From positions 83,757,847 to 83,821,846 of the forward strand of contig NC_087064.1 in NCBI RefSeq assembly GCF_963678635.1: a stretch of DNA of 64,000 nt, in the 5' to 3' direction. The first letter of the stretch is position 1. Each line of letters starts with the position of its first letter. The DNA is from Symsagittifera roscoffensis (lineage: Eukaryota > Xenacoelomorpha > Acoela > Convolutidae). A model generated the notes under the pieces. It was not told the DNA's origin and made no database searches. It saw only the letters and a program-made list of their open reading frames with translations. This document shows positions 14,640 through 25,700 of the stretch, one piece after another. The position numbers were made by a program, and so were the translations under genes.

Positions 14640-16740
14640 CGTTGATAAAAAACTAAAAGAAAATAATTCTGAAGCTTTTTTCGTCGCTGATAAGAATCCA
14701 AAAACAGTAAATCTGAATAACTTTTCGGCGTTGCTGAAAAACCAAAAAAATAATTCACCAGCTTTTTTCAGCGTTGGTAAGAAATCAAAAAAAAGAAATT
14801 CTGCAGCACTTTGCGGCGTTGATAAGAACTAAAAAAAATAATTCTGCAGAAATTGAAAACCAAAATAAGGTAATTCTGAAGCTTTTTCCGGCGTTGATAA
14901 GAAGCCAAAATTAAGTATTTCTGATGCACTTTGCGGCGTTTATGATAAATCAAAAAAAGTAATTCTGCACCACTTAGCTGCGTTGATGAGAAATCGAAAA
15001 TACATTTCTGCAGCACTTTGCGGCGTTGATAAGAACTGGAAAAAAAAATTCTGCAGATCTTAGCAGCATTGATAAAAAACTAAAAGAAGGTTATTCTAGA
15101 GCGTTTTTCGGCGCTGATAAGAAACTAAAAACAGTAATTCTGAATAACTTTTCGGCGTTGCTGAAAAACCAAAAAAATAATTCACCAGCTTTTTTCAGCG
15201 TTGGTAAGAAATCAAAAAAAAAGAAATTCTGCAGCACTTTGCGGCGTTGATAAGAACTAAAAAAAATAATTCTGCAGAAATTGAAAACCAAAATAAGGTA
15301 ATTCTGAAGCTTTTCCGGCGTTGATAAGAAGCCAAAATTAAGTATTTCTGATGCACTTTGCGGCGTTTATGATAAATCAAAAAAAGTAATTCTGCACCAC
15401 TTAGCTGCGTTGATGAGAAATCGAAAAAACATTTCTGCAGCACTTTGCGGCGTTGATAAGAACTGAAAAAAAAAATTCTGCAGATCTTAGCAGCATTGAT
15501 AAAAAACTAAAAGAAGGTTATTCTAGAGCGTTTTTCGGCGCTGATAAGAAACTAAAAACAGTAATTCTGAATAACTTTTCGGCGTTGATGAAAAACCAAA
15601 AAAGTAATTCTCCAGCACTTTGCGCCGTTGGTAAGAAATCAAAAAGAAGTAATTCTGCAGCAATTTTCGGCGTTGATAAAAAACTTAAATCTGATACACT
15701 TTGCGGCGTTGATATAAATTAAAAATAAAATTCTGCAGAACTTAGTAGCGTTGATAAAAAACTAAAAGAAAATATTTCTGAAGCTTTTTTCGTCGCTGAT
15801 AAGAATCCAAAAACAGTAAATTTGAATAACTTTTCGGCGTTGCTGAAAAACCAAAAAAATAATTCACCAGCTTTTTTCAGCGTTGGTAAGAAATCAAAAA
15901 AAAGAAATTCTGCAGCACTTTGCGGCGTTGATAAGAACTAAAAAAAATAATTCTGCAGAAATTGAAAACCAAAATAAGGTAATTCTGAAGATTTTTCCGG
16001 CGTTGATAAGAAGCCAAAATTAAGTATTTCTGATGCACTTTGCGGCGTTTATGATAAATCAAAAAAAGTAATTCTGCACCACTTAGCTGCGTTGATGAGA
16101 AATCGAAAAAAAATTTCTGCAGCACTTTGCGGCGTTGATAAGAACTGAAAAAAAAAAATTCTGCAGATCTTAGCAGCATTGATAAAAAACTAAAAGAAGG
16201 TTATTCTAGAGCGTTTTTCGGCGCTGATAAGAAACTAAAAACAGTAATTCTGAATAACTTTTCGGCGTTGCTGAAAAACCAAAAAAATAATTCACCAGCT
16301 TTTTTCAGCGTTGGTAAGAAATCAAAAAAAAAGAAATTCTGCAGCACTTTGCGGCGTTGATAAGAACTAAAAAAAATAATTCTGCAGAAATTGAAAACCA
16401 AAATAAGGTAATTCTGAAGCTTTTTCCGGCGTTGATAAGAAGCCAAAATTAAGTATTTCTGATGCACTTTGCGACGTTTATGATAAATCAAAAAAAGTAA
16501 TTCTGCACCACTTAGCTGCGTTGATGAGAAATCGAAAAAACATTTCTGCAGCACTTTGCGGCGTTGATAAGAACTGAAAAAAAAAAATTCGGCAGATCTT
16601 AGCAGCATTGATAAAAAACTAAAAGAAGGTTATTCTAGAGCGTTTTTCGGCGCTGATAAGAAACTAAAAACAGTAATTCTGAATAACTTTTCGGCGTTGA
16701 TGAAAAACCAAAAAAGTAATTCTCCAGCACTTTGCGCCGT
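14640..16740. repeat. Satellite A higher-order block, 427/683 bp
   Basis: The landmark ctgcagatcttagcagcatt occurs at about 15050, 15477, 16160 and 16585, with intervals near 427, 683 and 425 bp. Sequence between landmarks is nearly identical from copy to copy. Confidence 0.8.
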
Positions 16741-17389
16741 TGGTAAGAAATCAAAAAGAAGTAATTCTGCAGCAATTTTCGGCGTTGATAAGAACTAAAA
16801 AAAGAAATGCTGCAGAACTTAGCAGCGTTGATAAAAAACTAAAAGAAAATAATTCTGAAGCGTTTTCCGGCGCTGATAAGAAACCAAAAACAGTAATTCT
16901 GAATGACTTTTCGGCGTTGCTAAAAAACCAAAAAAATACTTCTCCAGCAGTTTTCAGCGTTGGTAAGAAATCAAAAAGAAGTAATTCTGCAGCAATTTTC
17001 GGCGTTGACATAAACTAAAAATGAAAGAATCTGCAGAACTTAGCAGCGTTGATAAAGAATTAAGAGAAAATAATTCTGAAGCTTTTTCAGTCGCTGATAA
17101 GAATCCAAAAACAGTAAATGTGATTAACTTTTCGGCGTTGCTAAAAAACCAAAAAAAATACTTCTCCAGCACTTTTCAGCGTTGGTAAGAAATCAAAAAG
17201 AAGTAATTCTGCAGCAATTTTCGGCGTTGATGTAAACTAAAAATAAAAAAATTCTGCAGAATATAGCAGCGTTGATAAAAAACTAAAAGTAAATAATTCT
17301 GAAGCTTTTTTCGTCGCTGATAAGAATCCAAAAACAGTAAATCTGAATAACTTTTCGGCGTTGCTAAAAACCAAAAAAATAATTCTCCA

Positions 17390-18640
17390 GCACTTTTCAG
17401 CGTTGGTAAGAAATCAAAAAGAAGTAATTCTGCAGCACTTTGCGGCGTTGATAAGAACTTAAAAAGAGTAATTCTGCAGAAAATGAAATTCAAAATAAGG
17501 TAATTCTGAAGCTTTTTCCGGCGTTGATAAGAAGCCAAAATTAAGTATTTCTGATGCACTTTGCGGCGTTTATAATAAATCAAAAAAAGTAATTCTGCAC
17601 CACTTTGCTGCGTTGATGAGAAATAAAAAAAAACCAATTTCTGCAGCAATTTTCGGCGTTGATAAAAAAAACGTAAAGTTTATTCTGAAGCACTTTGCGG
17701 CGTTGAAAAGAAACAAAAAAAATAACTGTTGATAACAAACTGTTGAAAAAAAATAACTGTTGATAGCACCGTTGATAACAAACCAAAAAAGTAATTCTGA
17801 AGCACTTTGCGGCGTTGATAGGAACTAAAAAAATAATTCTGCAGAACTTAGCAGGTTGATAAAAAAGTAATTCTGAAACGTTTTCTGGCGCTGATAAGAA
17901 ACCAAAAAAAAATGTAATTCTGAACACGTTGCGGCGTTGATGAGAAACCAAAAAAGTACTTCTGCAGTACTTTGCGGCGCTGATAAGCAACACAAAAAAA
18001 GTAATTCTGCAGCACTTTGCGGCGTTGATAAGAACTTAAAAAGAGTAATTCTGCAGAAAATGAAATTCAAAATAAGGTAATTCTGAAGCTTTTTCCGGCG
18101 TTGATAAGAAGCCAAAATTAAGTATTTCTGATGCACTTTGCGTCGTTTATAATAAATCAAAAAAAGTAATTCTGCACCACTTTGCTGCGTTGATGAGAAA
18201 TAAAAAAAAACAATTTCTGCAGCAATTTGCGGCGTTGATAAAAAAACGTAAAGTTTATTCTGAAGCACTTTGCGGCGTTGAAAAGAAACAAAAAAAATAA
18301 CTGTTGATAACAAACTGTTGAAAAAAAATAACTGTTGATAGCACCGTTGATAACAAACCAAAAAAGTAATTCTGAAGCACTTTGCGGCGTTGATAGGAAC
18401 TAAAAAAAATAATTCTGCAGAACTTAGCAGGTTGATAAAAAAGTAATTCTGAAACGTTTTCTGGCGCTGATAAGAAACCAAAAAAAAATGTAATTCTGAA
18501 CACGTTGCGGCGTTGATGAGAAACCAAAAAAGTACTTCTGCAGTACTTTGCGGCGCTGATGAGCAACACAAAAAAAGTAATTCTGAAGCACTTTGAGGCG
18601 TTGACAAAAAACCAAAAAAAAGTCAATCTGCAGCACTTAG
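17390..18640. repeat. Satellite A duplicated block, period about 575 bp
   Basis: Two near-identical copies of about 575 bp. Each contains an atypical island built from aactgttgataac and caccgttgataac (near 17724 and 18298). A third copy of the island lies near 14216-14280. Confidence 0.75.
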
Positions 18641-20063
18641 CGGCGTTGATAAAAAACTTAAATCTGATACACTTTGCGGCGTTGATAAGAAACCGAAGAC
18701 AGTAATTCTGAACACTTTGCGGCGTTGATGAGAAACCAAAAAAAGTAATTCTGCAGTACTTTGCGACATCGATAAGAAACTTGAAAAAGTAATTCTGAAG
18801 CACTTTGCGGCGTTGACAAAAAAAAATAAATCTGCAGCACTTAGCGGCGTTGATAAGAAAAAAATCTAAATCTGAAGCACTTTGCGGGTTTGATAAGAAA
18901 CCAAAAAAAGTAAAGCAGTTTCCGGCGTTGATAAGAAACCAAAAATAAACGAATTTTGCAGCACTTTGCGGTATTGATAAGAAACCAAAAAAAATGTAAC
19001 TTGAAGCACTTTGCGGCGTTGATAAAAAACCAAAAAAAATTAAATTCTGAAGCACTTTGCGGCGTTGATAAGAAACCAAAAAAATAGTTTCGTAGCACTT
19101 AGCAACGTTGATAAGAAATTAAAAAAAATAATTCTGAAGCTTTATGCGGTGTTGATAAGAAACCAAAGAAAAGTAATTCTGCAGCACTTTGCGACGTTGA
19201 TGAGAAACAAAAAATATTAATTCTGCAGCCCTTTGCGGTGTTACTAAGAAACCAAAAAAGTTTACTCTGAAACAGTTTGCGGCGTTGTTAAGAACACAAA
19301 AAAAATTAATTTTGCAGCACTTTGCGGTATTGATAAGAAACCAAAAAAGGTAACTTGAAGCACTTTGAGGCGTTGATAAGAAACCAATCAAATTATTGCT
19401 GAAGCACATTGAGGCGTTGTTAAAAAACCGAAAAAAAAAGTGTTGTAGCCTTTTTCAACGTTGACAAGAAACCAAAAAAAAGTAATTCTGAAGCTTCATG
19501 CGGCGTTGATAAGAAACCAAAAAAGTAATTCTGCAGCACTTTGCGGCGTTGATAAGAAACCAAAAAAGTAATTCTGCAGCACTTTGCGGCGTTGATAAGA
19601 AATCAAAAAAGTAATTTTGAAGCAATTTCCGGCGCTGATAAGAAAACAAAAAAAGTAATTCTCCAGCACTTTGCGGCGTTGGTAAGAAATCAAAAAGAAG
19701 TAAATCTGCAGCACTTTGCGGCGTTGATAAGAACTAAAAAAAGTAATTCTGATGCAATTTGCGGCGTTTATAATAAATCAAAAAAACTAATTCTGCACCA
19801 CTTTGCTGCGTTGATAAGAAATCGAAAAAATTAATTCTGCAGCAGTTTGCTGCGTTAATAAGAAACGAAAAAAAAAATAATTCTAAAAAAATTCTTTTAA
19901 AAAAGAATGCTTGCTGTACTGAACTGATCATTGCCTGAATTTTCGTGACCAGCAAAGATTTGGTTCGCACAATATTGTAGCAGTTACTTAAAACTGTTTC
20001 GACATTTGTCTTCAAAGAAATTTATAGTCTAATTCATTGCTTTTTTTGGAGTGAAAAAATCTA

Positions 20064-20152
20064 ATAACTGCAGAGGTGTGGCTATTATTTGATCCGATGA
20101 AAAAAAATTTTGCTCCATCGGATCAGCAAAATAACCACACCTCTGCGGTTAT
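20064..20152. repeat. Long inverted repeat (hairpin), foldback element
   Basis: The left arm 20064-20099 (starting ataactgcagaggtgtgg) is nearly the reverse complement of the right arm 20116-20152 (ending ccacacctctgcggttat). The loop is 16 bp of A/T-rich sequence. The arms are about 36 bp with only a few differences. It lies 170 bp beyond the end of satellite A. It may be a small foldback/MITE-type element or a palindrome; no clear target duplication was identified. Confidence 0.85.
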
Positions 20153-20804
20153 ATTTTTATTAACTCTACGGACAAAATAGAGCATCTTTAACCTCGACAT
20201 TTAAAATAGCAAAATAATTGCTTCATTACGTCATACAGTTATGAGGTTGTTTTGTCATCGAGTTTTTCTGTTTTCTGATAAATTTGTATTTGACACTAAT
20301 ATTTGGACAATTAACTCAATTGGTACACTGTCATCCAAAAATTGGACTTAAAACTTAAAAATTAATACAAGGCTACGGAAAAAAAAACAAACTTTAAATA
20401 TATTTAAATGCTGGCTCAGCTAAATATGTCCCAACTGATCTCACAAATTGCCTCACATTTCCCTTGGTTTTCCATTCAAACTTGAAACACAGGGGCAAAA
20501 CGGATCATTCGAGTCGGAAATAAACAATTTTTCAAAATATCATTCAAAGCCAAATAAAAATTACCGTACAATTCTGCTGAAAACTAAAAAAAAAATTTAA
20601 GCAACGAAAAATTTTACAAACATCTGACATGCCAAAATTGGTTTAAAAAACTGAACTAGTTTAGATGATCGACTTTTTGAAAAAAAAATTTTGACCAAAA
20701 ACCAGAAATCCGAAAAAACCGTAATAAAATAATATCTAAAAAATGGTTTAAAACGGCTTCAGAAAAACTTAGTTTGTTCAAACTCAAACTGACTATGATC
20801 TAAC

Positions 20805-20990
20805 ACAGAGGCGAAGTTGCATTTCGCATCCAAAAGCAAAAGTATGACCGACAACGCTACTGGAAAAAACTAAATACTTTGAGTCTACAAAATTATGAGG
20901 CATTAGTAGTACCAGTCAAATTGAAAAAAAAAGAAACTTACCAACTAACAGGCCTCAACTTAGAGAGCGAACGCATTTTAGCTAGTATAC
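20805..20990. repeat. Dispersed repeat family C, copy 1
   Basis: The segment begins with cacagaggcgaagttgca and runs through a line of matches (ctactggaaaaaact, gcctcaacttagagagc) to about 20980. The same order of motifs occurs at 63400-63580. Shorter relatives with the cagaggcgaagttgc or gagcttcgcacca core occur near 47375, 47510 and 48468. Class unknown. Confidence 0.7.
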
Positions 20991-21029
20991 GAAAAATTTC
21001 ATTCAAAACATCCGACCCCGCCCACGTTC

Positions 21030-21280
21030 GACGAAGCCTCTAATTTTGGTGCGGGCCTCCTTCTCTACCTCTACGCTCCAGATCCATGCTTAAGTGCGAT
21101 TTGTAATATAATAGTCTGTGTTAATCTTCTTAGCATTGTCTGTACTTATTAGCTGGTTTTTGATCAAAATGAACACTTTCAAAATGAACATATTTTGTCG
21201 CAACAATATTTGCGTAGCAACAATTTTTGCGACTTAGGTTGGGAAAAAGAGTTCATACTATAACACAAGCTTTGTTGTGT
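21030..21280. repeat. Dispersed repeat D, copy 1
   Basis: This segment shares about 230 bp with 21730-21960 in the same orientation, including tctacctctacgct, taatataatagtctgt and aaaatgaacatattttgtcgcaacaa. The end resembles the flank of the tRNA-derived SINE (gcgacttaggttggg), so it may be part of a larger composite element. Confidence 0.7.
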
Positions 21281-21729
21281 AATAAATTAATAAATGATGA
21301 TGATGATGCTGATCAAGCTGATGGGGTTGAAAGTTGGCAACATGCGCACAAAAGTTCGAAATAGGTCGAGACAAGAAAAGTGAATTAATTAAATCCTTGA
21401 GAGCAATGAAAAAACCGGATTAACCGTACAATCTCTATCTCCAAGCTCCCACCCTAAATGATCTTATGTAGAAGCTACTCACCAATCATGTGTTGTTTCT
21501 GAAAATTAATTCTGTATGAAATATGAATTTCATACAAAGGAGCAAAATCTAATTAGTTAGAAAATTTTTGCACAGCAATTTGTATTTTGATGGGCGACAA
21601 ATTAGTCAAATCGATGTTTTAATTATGTTTCGATACTAATATCTGTTATTCAGGTGATTGAACATTATTTAATGTTATGAGAATTTCGAATGTTCTCTCC
21701 TCTTAATCAATTTTTTTTGAGGGGAACTT

Positions 21730-21960
21730 CTTTGTTGCTGGTCTCCTTCCCTATCTCTACGCTACAGATCCTTTATACCTTGAAGCTAAAGTGCTATTTT
21801 TAATATAATAGTCTGTTTTAATATCCATAGCATTGACTGTACTGAATAGCTGGATCAAAATGAACATATTTTCTCGCAACAGTTGCATTGCAAAAAAATT
21901 TGCGTTTTAGATTGGAAAAAAAAGAAATTGCATATTATGAAACAAGCTATGCTTGTGTAA
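21730..21960. repeat. Dispersed repeat D, copy 2
   Basis: Diverged direct copy of 21030-21280, about 700 bp downstream. Matching blocks include ctatctctacgct, taatataatagtctgt and atgaacatattttctcgcaac, in the same order. Confidence 0.7.
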
Positions 21961-22044
21961 AGAAAAAGTCACTGAACTAGTTTCGACATGACCTTTGAAA
22001 AACAAAAATTTTGAATAATTTTCCACAAAAATGACAGGGGCGAA

Positions 22045-22107
22045 GCAGATCTAAAAAATGCAAAAATCAGATCTATAAAATGCAAAAAGCAGATCTATAA
22101 AGTGCAA
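22045..22107. repeat. Short tandem repeat, 22 bp x 3
   Basis: Three copies of a unit built from cagatctataaaatgcaaaaa begin at about 22045, 22067 and 22089, each with a BglII-like agatct core. Confidence 0.8.
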
Positions 22108-22124
22108 TAATAGAAATTAGAATT

Positions 22125-22405
22125 AAGCCTCAAATTAGTGAAAAATCGGCTACATCTTAGTGTCGCACCTGCGACCTAGAGATTAAGATTCTCACGCACT
22201 AACCATTCAGTCACGGAAGGTTAAACGGCACCAATTACTAGCCAGAAATAAAGCTACCACAAATAAAGAGAACCGATGTTATGTAATTTACAATGCTACA
22301 GTGAAACTTTTAAGTGAACTTTTACATGAACACCAAATAAGTGCACACTTTTTTGTTCGCGAGTTAGGTTAGAACAAAAAGAGGTTCGTAATAATGCACT
22401 AAGAT
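22125..22405 (-). mobile_element. tRNA-derived SINE, copy 1
   Basis: Read on the minus strand, 22203-22213 gives an A-box-like tgactgaatgg and 22159-22169 a B-box-like ggtgcgacact, 34 bp apart as in a tRNA gene. Between them a stem gaga/tctc encloses a seven-base loop, like an anticodon arm. The acceptor stem is not conserved, so it is not a working tRNA. Flanking body sequence (gcctcaaattag on one side; gcgagttaggtt and taatgcacta on the other) recurs around the similar tRNA-like core at 52717-52975, which defines a family. Exact ends and target duplications were not resolved. Confidence 0.7.
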
Positions 22406-22474
22406 GATCACAAATGTAAATACTCCACCGCATACCAAGAAGCTCGATAAAAGATGATAATTTCGAAGTAAAAT

Positions 22475-22710
22475 TCTATGGCCGTAAAACTCTTTGAATT
22501 TCAGGAACAATTTATGATGGACACTTGTTTTTGATAAATTAGCCCAATTTGCAAAAAAAACTGAATCATTTGTTTAAAATATTATTCAGCAGGGAGATTC
22601 AAAAAATTAAATCAACTTTTGATACTAGAGCACGTTTTTCGTGACTTTTATACTTTCGCTCTTCAATAGTGGAGTTTGCCTTCCTTTCGACAAAGTGAAG
22701 GAACTATACT
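22475..22710 (+). mobile_element. Repeat family B, copy 1 (partial)
   Basis: The segment shares an ordered series of motifs with four other places in the window: aaactctttgaatttc, aacaatttatgat, ttttcgtgacttttatac and tcaatagtggagtttgcc. This copy lacks the usual end (tattcactacgttcattactc). All copies have the same orientation. No coding capacity; class unknown. Confidence 0.7.
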
Positions 22711-25700
22711 CAAAAACTGTAGAAGATCAAATTTGGTGTCCTGAAAACAAGTTGTAAGATCATTGTGACCTATACAAGTGTCTTTACTAGTTTCATTGTC
22801 ACCGACTAAGTCGCCTCCGCTTGGTAAAACAGAAAAATCGCGTCTGTAAAAAAAAAGAAACTAATGAAACCTCATTTTCGAAATTTAAAATCAAAGGCAA
22901 TTGTTCTCATGGTTACTACTTTGGTTCTTAGAGAGTTTAAATTGCTCTCAACTAGGAAAAAGATTTCGAATCTCCAGCCTCAAAAGAAATCGAAACTGAA
23001 GCAAGCAGTCCAACTACAGAAATCAACGTTAAAACTTCACTCCCTTCACTTGGTCAGCTCTACGTTCTGCAATATTGAATCTCCAGCCTCAAAAGAAATG
23101 GAAAGTGAAGCAAGCAGTCCAACTGCAGAAATCAACGTTAAAATTTCACTCCCTTCACTTGGTCAGCTCTACGTTCTGCAATATTGAATCTGCAGCCTCA
23201 AAAGAAATGGAAAGTGAAGCAAGCAGTCCAACTGCAGAAATCAACGTTAAAATTTCACTCCCTTCACTTGGTCAGCTCTACGTTCTGCAATATTGAATCT
23301 CCAGCCTCAAAAGAAATGGAAACTGAAGCAAGCAGTCCAACTGCAGAAATCAACGTTAAAATTTCACTCCCTTCACTTGGCCAGCTCTACGTTCTGCAAT
23401 ATTGAATCTGCAGCCTCAAAAGAAATGGAAAGTGAAGCAAGCAGTCCAACTGCAGAAATCAACGTTAAAATTTCACTCCCTTCACTTGGTCAGCTCTACG
23501 TTCTGCAATATTGAATCTGCAGCCTCAAAAGAAATCGAAACTGAAGCAAGCAGTCCAACTGCAGAAATCAACGTTAAAAGTTCACTCCCTTCACTTGGTG
23601 AGCTCTACGTTCTGGAATATTGAATCTCCAGCCTCAAAAGAAATGGAAACTGAAGCAAGCAGTCCAACTGCAGAAATCAACGTTAAAAGTTCACTCCCTT
23701 CACTTGGTCAGCTCTACGTTCTGCAATATTGAATCTGCAGCCTCAAAAGAAATGGAAACTGAAGCAGGCAGTCCAACTGCAGAAATCAACGTTAAAATTT
23801 CACTCCCTTCACTTGGTCAGCTCTACGTTCTGCAATATTGAATCTGCAGCCTCAAAAGAAATGGAAAGTGAAGCAAGCAGTCCAATTGCAGAAATCAACG
23901 TTAAAAGTTCACTCCCTTCACTTGGTCAGCTCTACGTTCTGGAATATTGAATCTCCAGCCTCAAAAGAAATGGAAACTGAAGCAAGCAGTCCAACTGCAG
24001 AAATCAACGTTAAAAGTTCACTCCCTTCACTTGGTCAGCTCTACGTTCTGCAATATTGAATCTCCAGCCTCAAAAGAAATGGAAACTGAAGCAAGCAGTC
24101 CAACTGCAGAAATCAACGTTAAAATTTCACTCCCTTCACTTGGTCAGCTCTACGTTCTGCAATATTGAATCTGCAGCCTCAAAAGAAATCGAAACTGAAG
24201 CAAGCAGTCCAACTGCAGAAATCAACGTTAAAAGTTCACTCCCTTCACTTGGTGAGCTCTACGTTCTGGAATATTGAATCTCCAGCCTCAAAAGAAATGG
24301 AAACTGAAGCAAGCAGTCCAACTGCAGAAATCAACGTTAAAAGTTCACTCCCTTCACTTGGTCAGCTCTACGTTCTGCAATATTGAATCTGCAGCCTCAA
24401 AAGAAATGGAAACTGAAGCAAGCAGACCAACTGCAAAATCAACGTTAAAATTTCACTCCCTTCACTTGGTCAGCTCTACGTTCTGCAATATTGAATCTGC
24501 AGCCTCAAAAGAAATGGAAAGTGAAGCAAGCAGTCCAATTGCAGAAATCAACGTTAAAAGTTCACTCCCTTCACTTGGTCAGCTCTACGTTCTGGAATAT
24601 TGAATCTCCAGCCTCAAAAGAAATGGAAACTGAAGCAAGCAGTCCAACTGCAGAAATCAACGTTAAAAGTTCACTCCCTTCACTTGGTCAGCTCTACGTT
24701 CTGCAATATTGAATCTCCAGCCTCAAAAGAAATGGAAACTGAAGCAAGCAGTCCAACTGCAGAAATCAACGTTAAAATTTCACTCCCTTCACTTGGTCAG
24801 CTCTACGTTCTGCAATATTGAATCTGCAGCCTCAAAAGAAATGGAAAGTGAAGCAAGCAGTCCAACTGCAGAAATCAACGTTAAAAGTTGACTCCCTTCA
24901 CTTGGTCAGCTCTACGTTCTGCAATATTGAATCTGCAGCCTCAAAAGAAAATGAAACTGAAGCAAGCAGTCCAACTGCAGAAATCAACGTTAATAGTTCA
25001 CTCCCTTCACTTGGTCAGCTGTACGTTCTGCAATATTGAATCTGCAGCCTCAAAAGAAATGGAAACTGAAGCAAGCAGTCCAACTGCAGAAATCAACGTT
25101 AAAAGTTCACTCCCTTCACTTGGTCAGCTCTACGTTCTGCAATATTGAATCTGCAGCCTCAAAAGAAATGGAAACTGAAGCAAGCAGTCCAACTGCAGAA
25201 ATCAACGTTAAAATTTCACTCCCTCCACTTGGTCAGCTCTACGATCTGCAATATTGAATCTGCAGCCTCAAAAGAAATGGAAAGTGAAGCAAGCAGTCCA
25301 ACTGCAGAAATCAACGTTAAAATTTCACTCCCTTCACTTGGTCAGCTCTACGTTCTGCAATATTGAATCTGCAGCCTCAAAAGAAATCGAAACTGAAGCA
25401 AGCAGTCCAACTGCAGAAATCAACGTTAAAAGTTCACTCCCTTCACTTGGTGAGCTCTACGTTCTGGAATATTGAATCTCCAGCCTCAAAAGAAATGGAA
25501 ACTGAAGCAAGCAGTCCAACTGCAGAAATCAACGTTAAAAGTTCACTCCCTTCACTTGGTCAGCTCTACGTTCTGCAATATTGAATCTGCAGCCTCAAAA
25601 GAAATGGAAACTGAAGCAAGCAGTCCAACTGCAGAAATCAACGTTAAAATTTCACTCCCTTCACTTGGTCAGCTCTACGTTCTGCAATATTGAATATGCA

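Larger units (their letters stand above)
1..19895. repeat. Satellite A: about 44-bp tandem array
   Basis: About 440 imperfect monomers of 43-46 bp fill the first 19.9 kb. A typical monomer starts aattctgcagcactttg, continues cggcgttgataagaaac and ends in an A-rich tract. The array is already running at base 1, so its left end is outside the window; it decays after about 19860 into A-rich unique DNA. Monomers fall into recognisable types that follow each other in a preferred order: (a) gcagcactttgcggcgttg, (b) gcagaacttagcagcgttg, (c) gaagcgttttccggcgctg, (d) gaataacttttcggcgttg, (e) gcagcactttgcggcgctg, (f) ccagcactttgcggcgttgg. Long frames on both strands exist only because monomers contain few stops. 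The array is not a CRISPR: there are no unique spacers and every part of the unit is repeated. Function is unknown; centromeric or heterochromatic satellite is an inference. Confidence 0.96.
19896..22968. other. Spacer between the two satellites
   Basis: Three kilobases of AT-rich DNA separate the arrays. No supported gene was found. It contains a long hairpin, two copies of a 230-bp dispersed repeat, a fragment of the GAGGCGAAGTTGC family, a three-copy 22-bp tandem repeat, a tRNA-derived SINE and one member of repeat family B, listed separately. The remaining parts show nothing recognisable. Confidence 0.8.

Noticed and set aside
1-19895. Many 60-386-codon frames in satellite A, mostly on the minus strand, reading as repeated FLSTPQSAAELL-like or SYQRRKVLQNYFF-like peptides
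   Set aside because: All three phases of the same monomer give such frames, they break at indels in every block, and the sequence drifts without codon-position bias. They follow from a short repeat with few stops.
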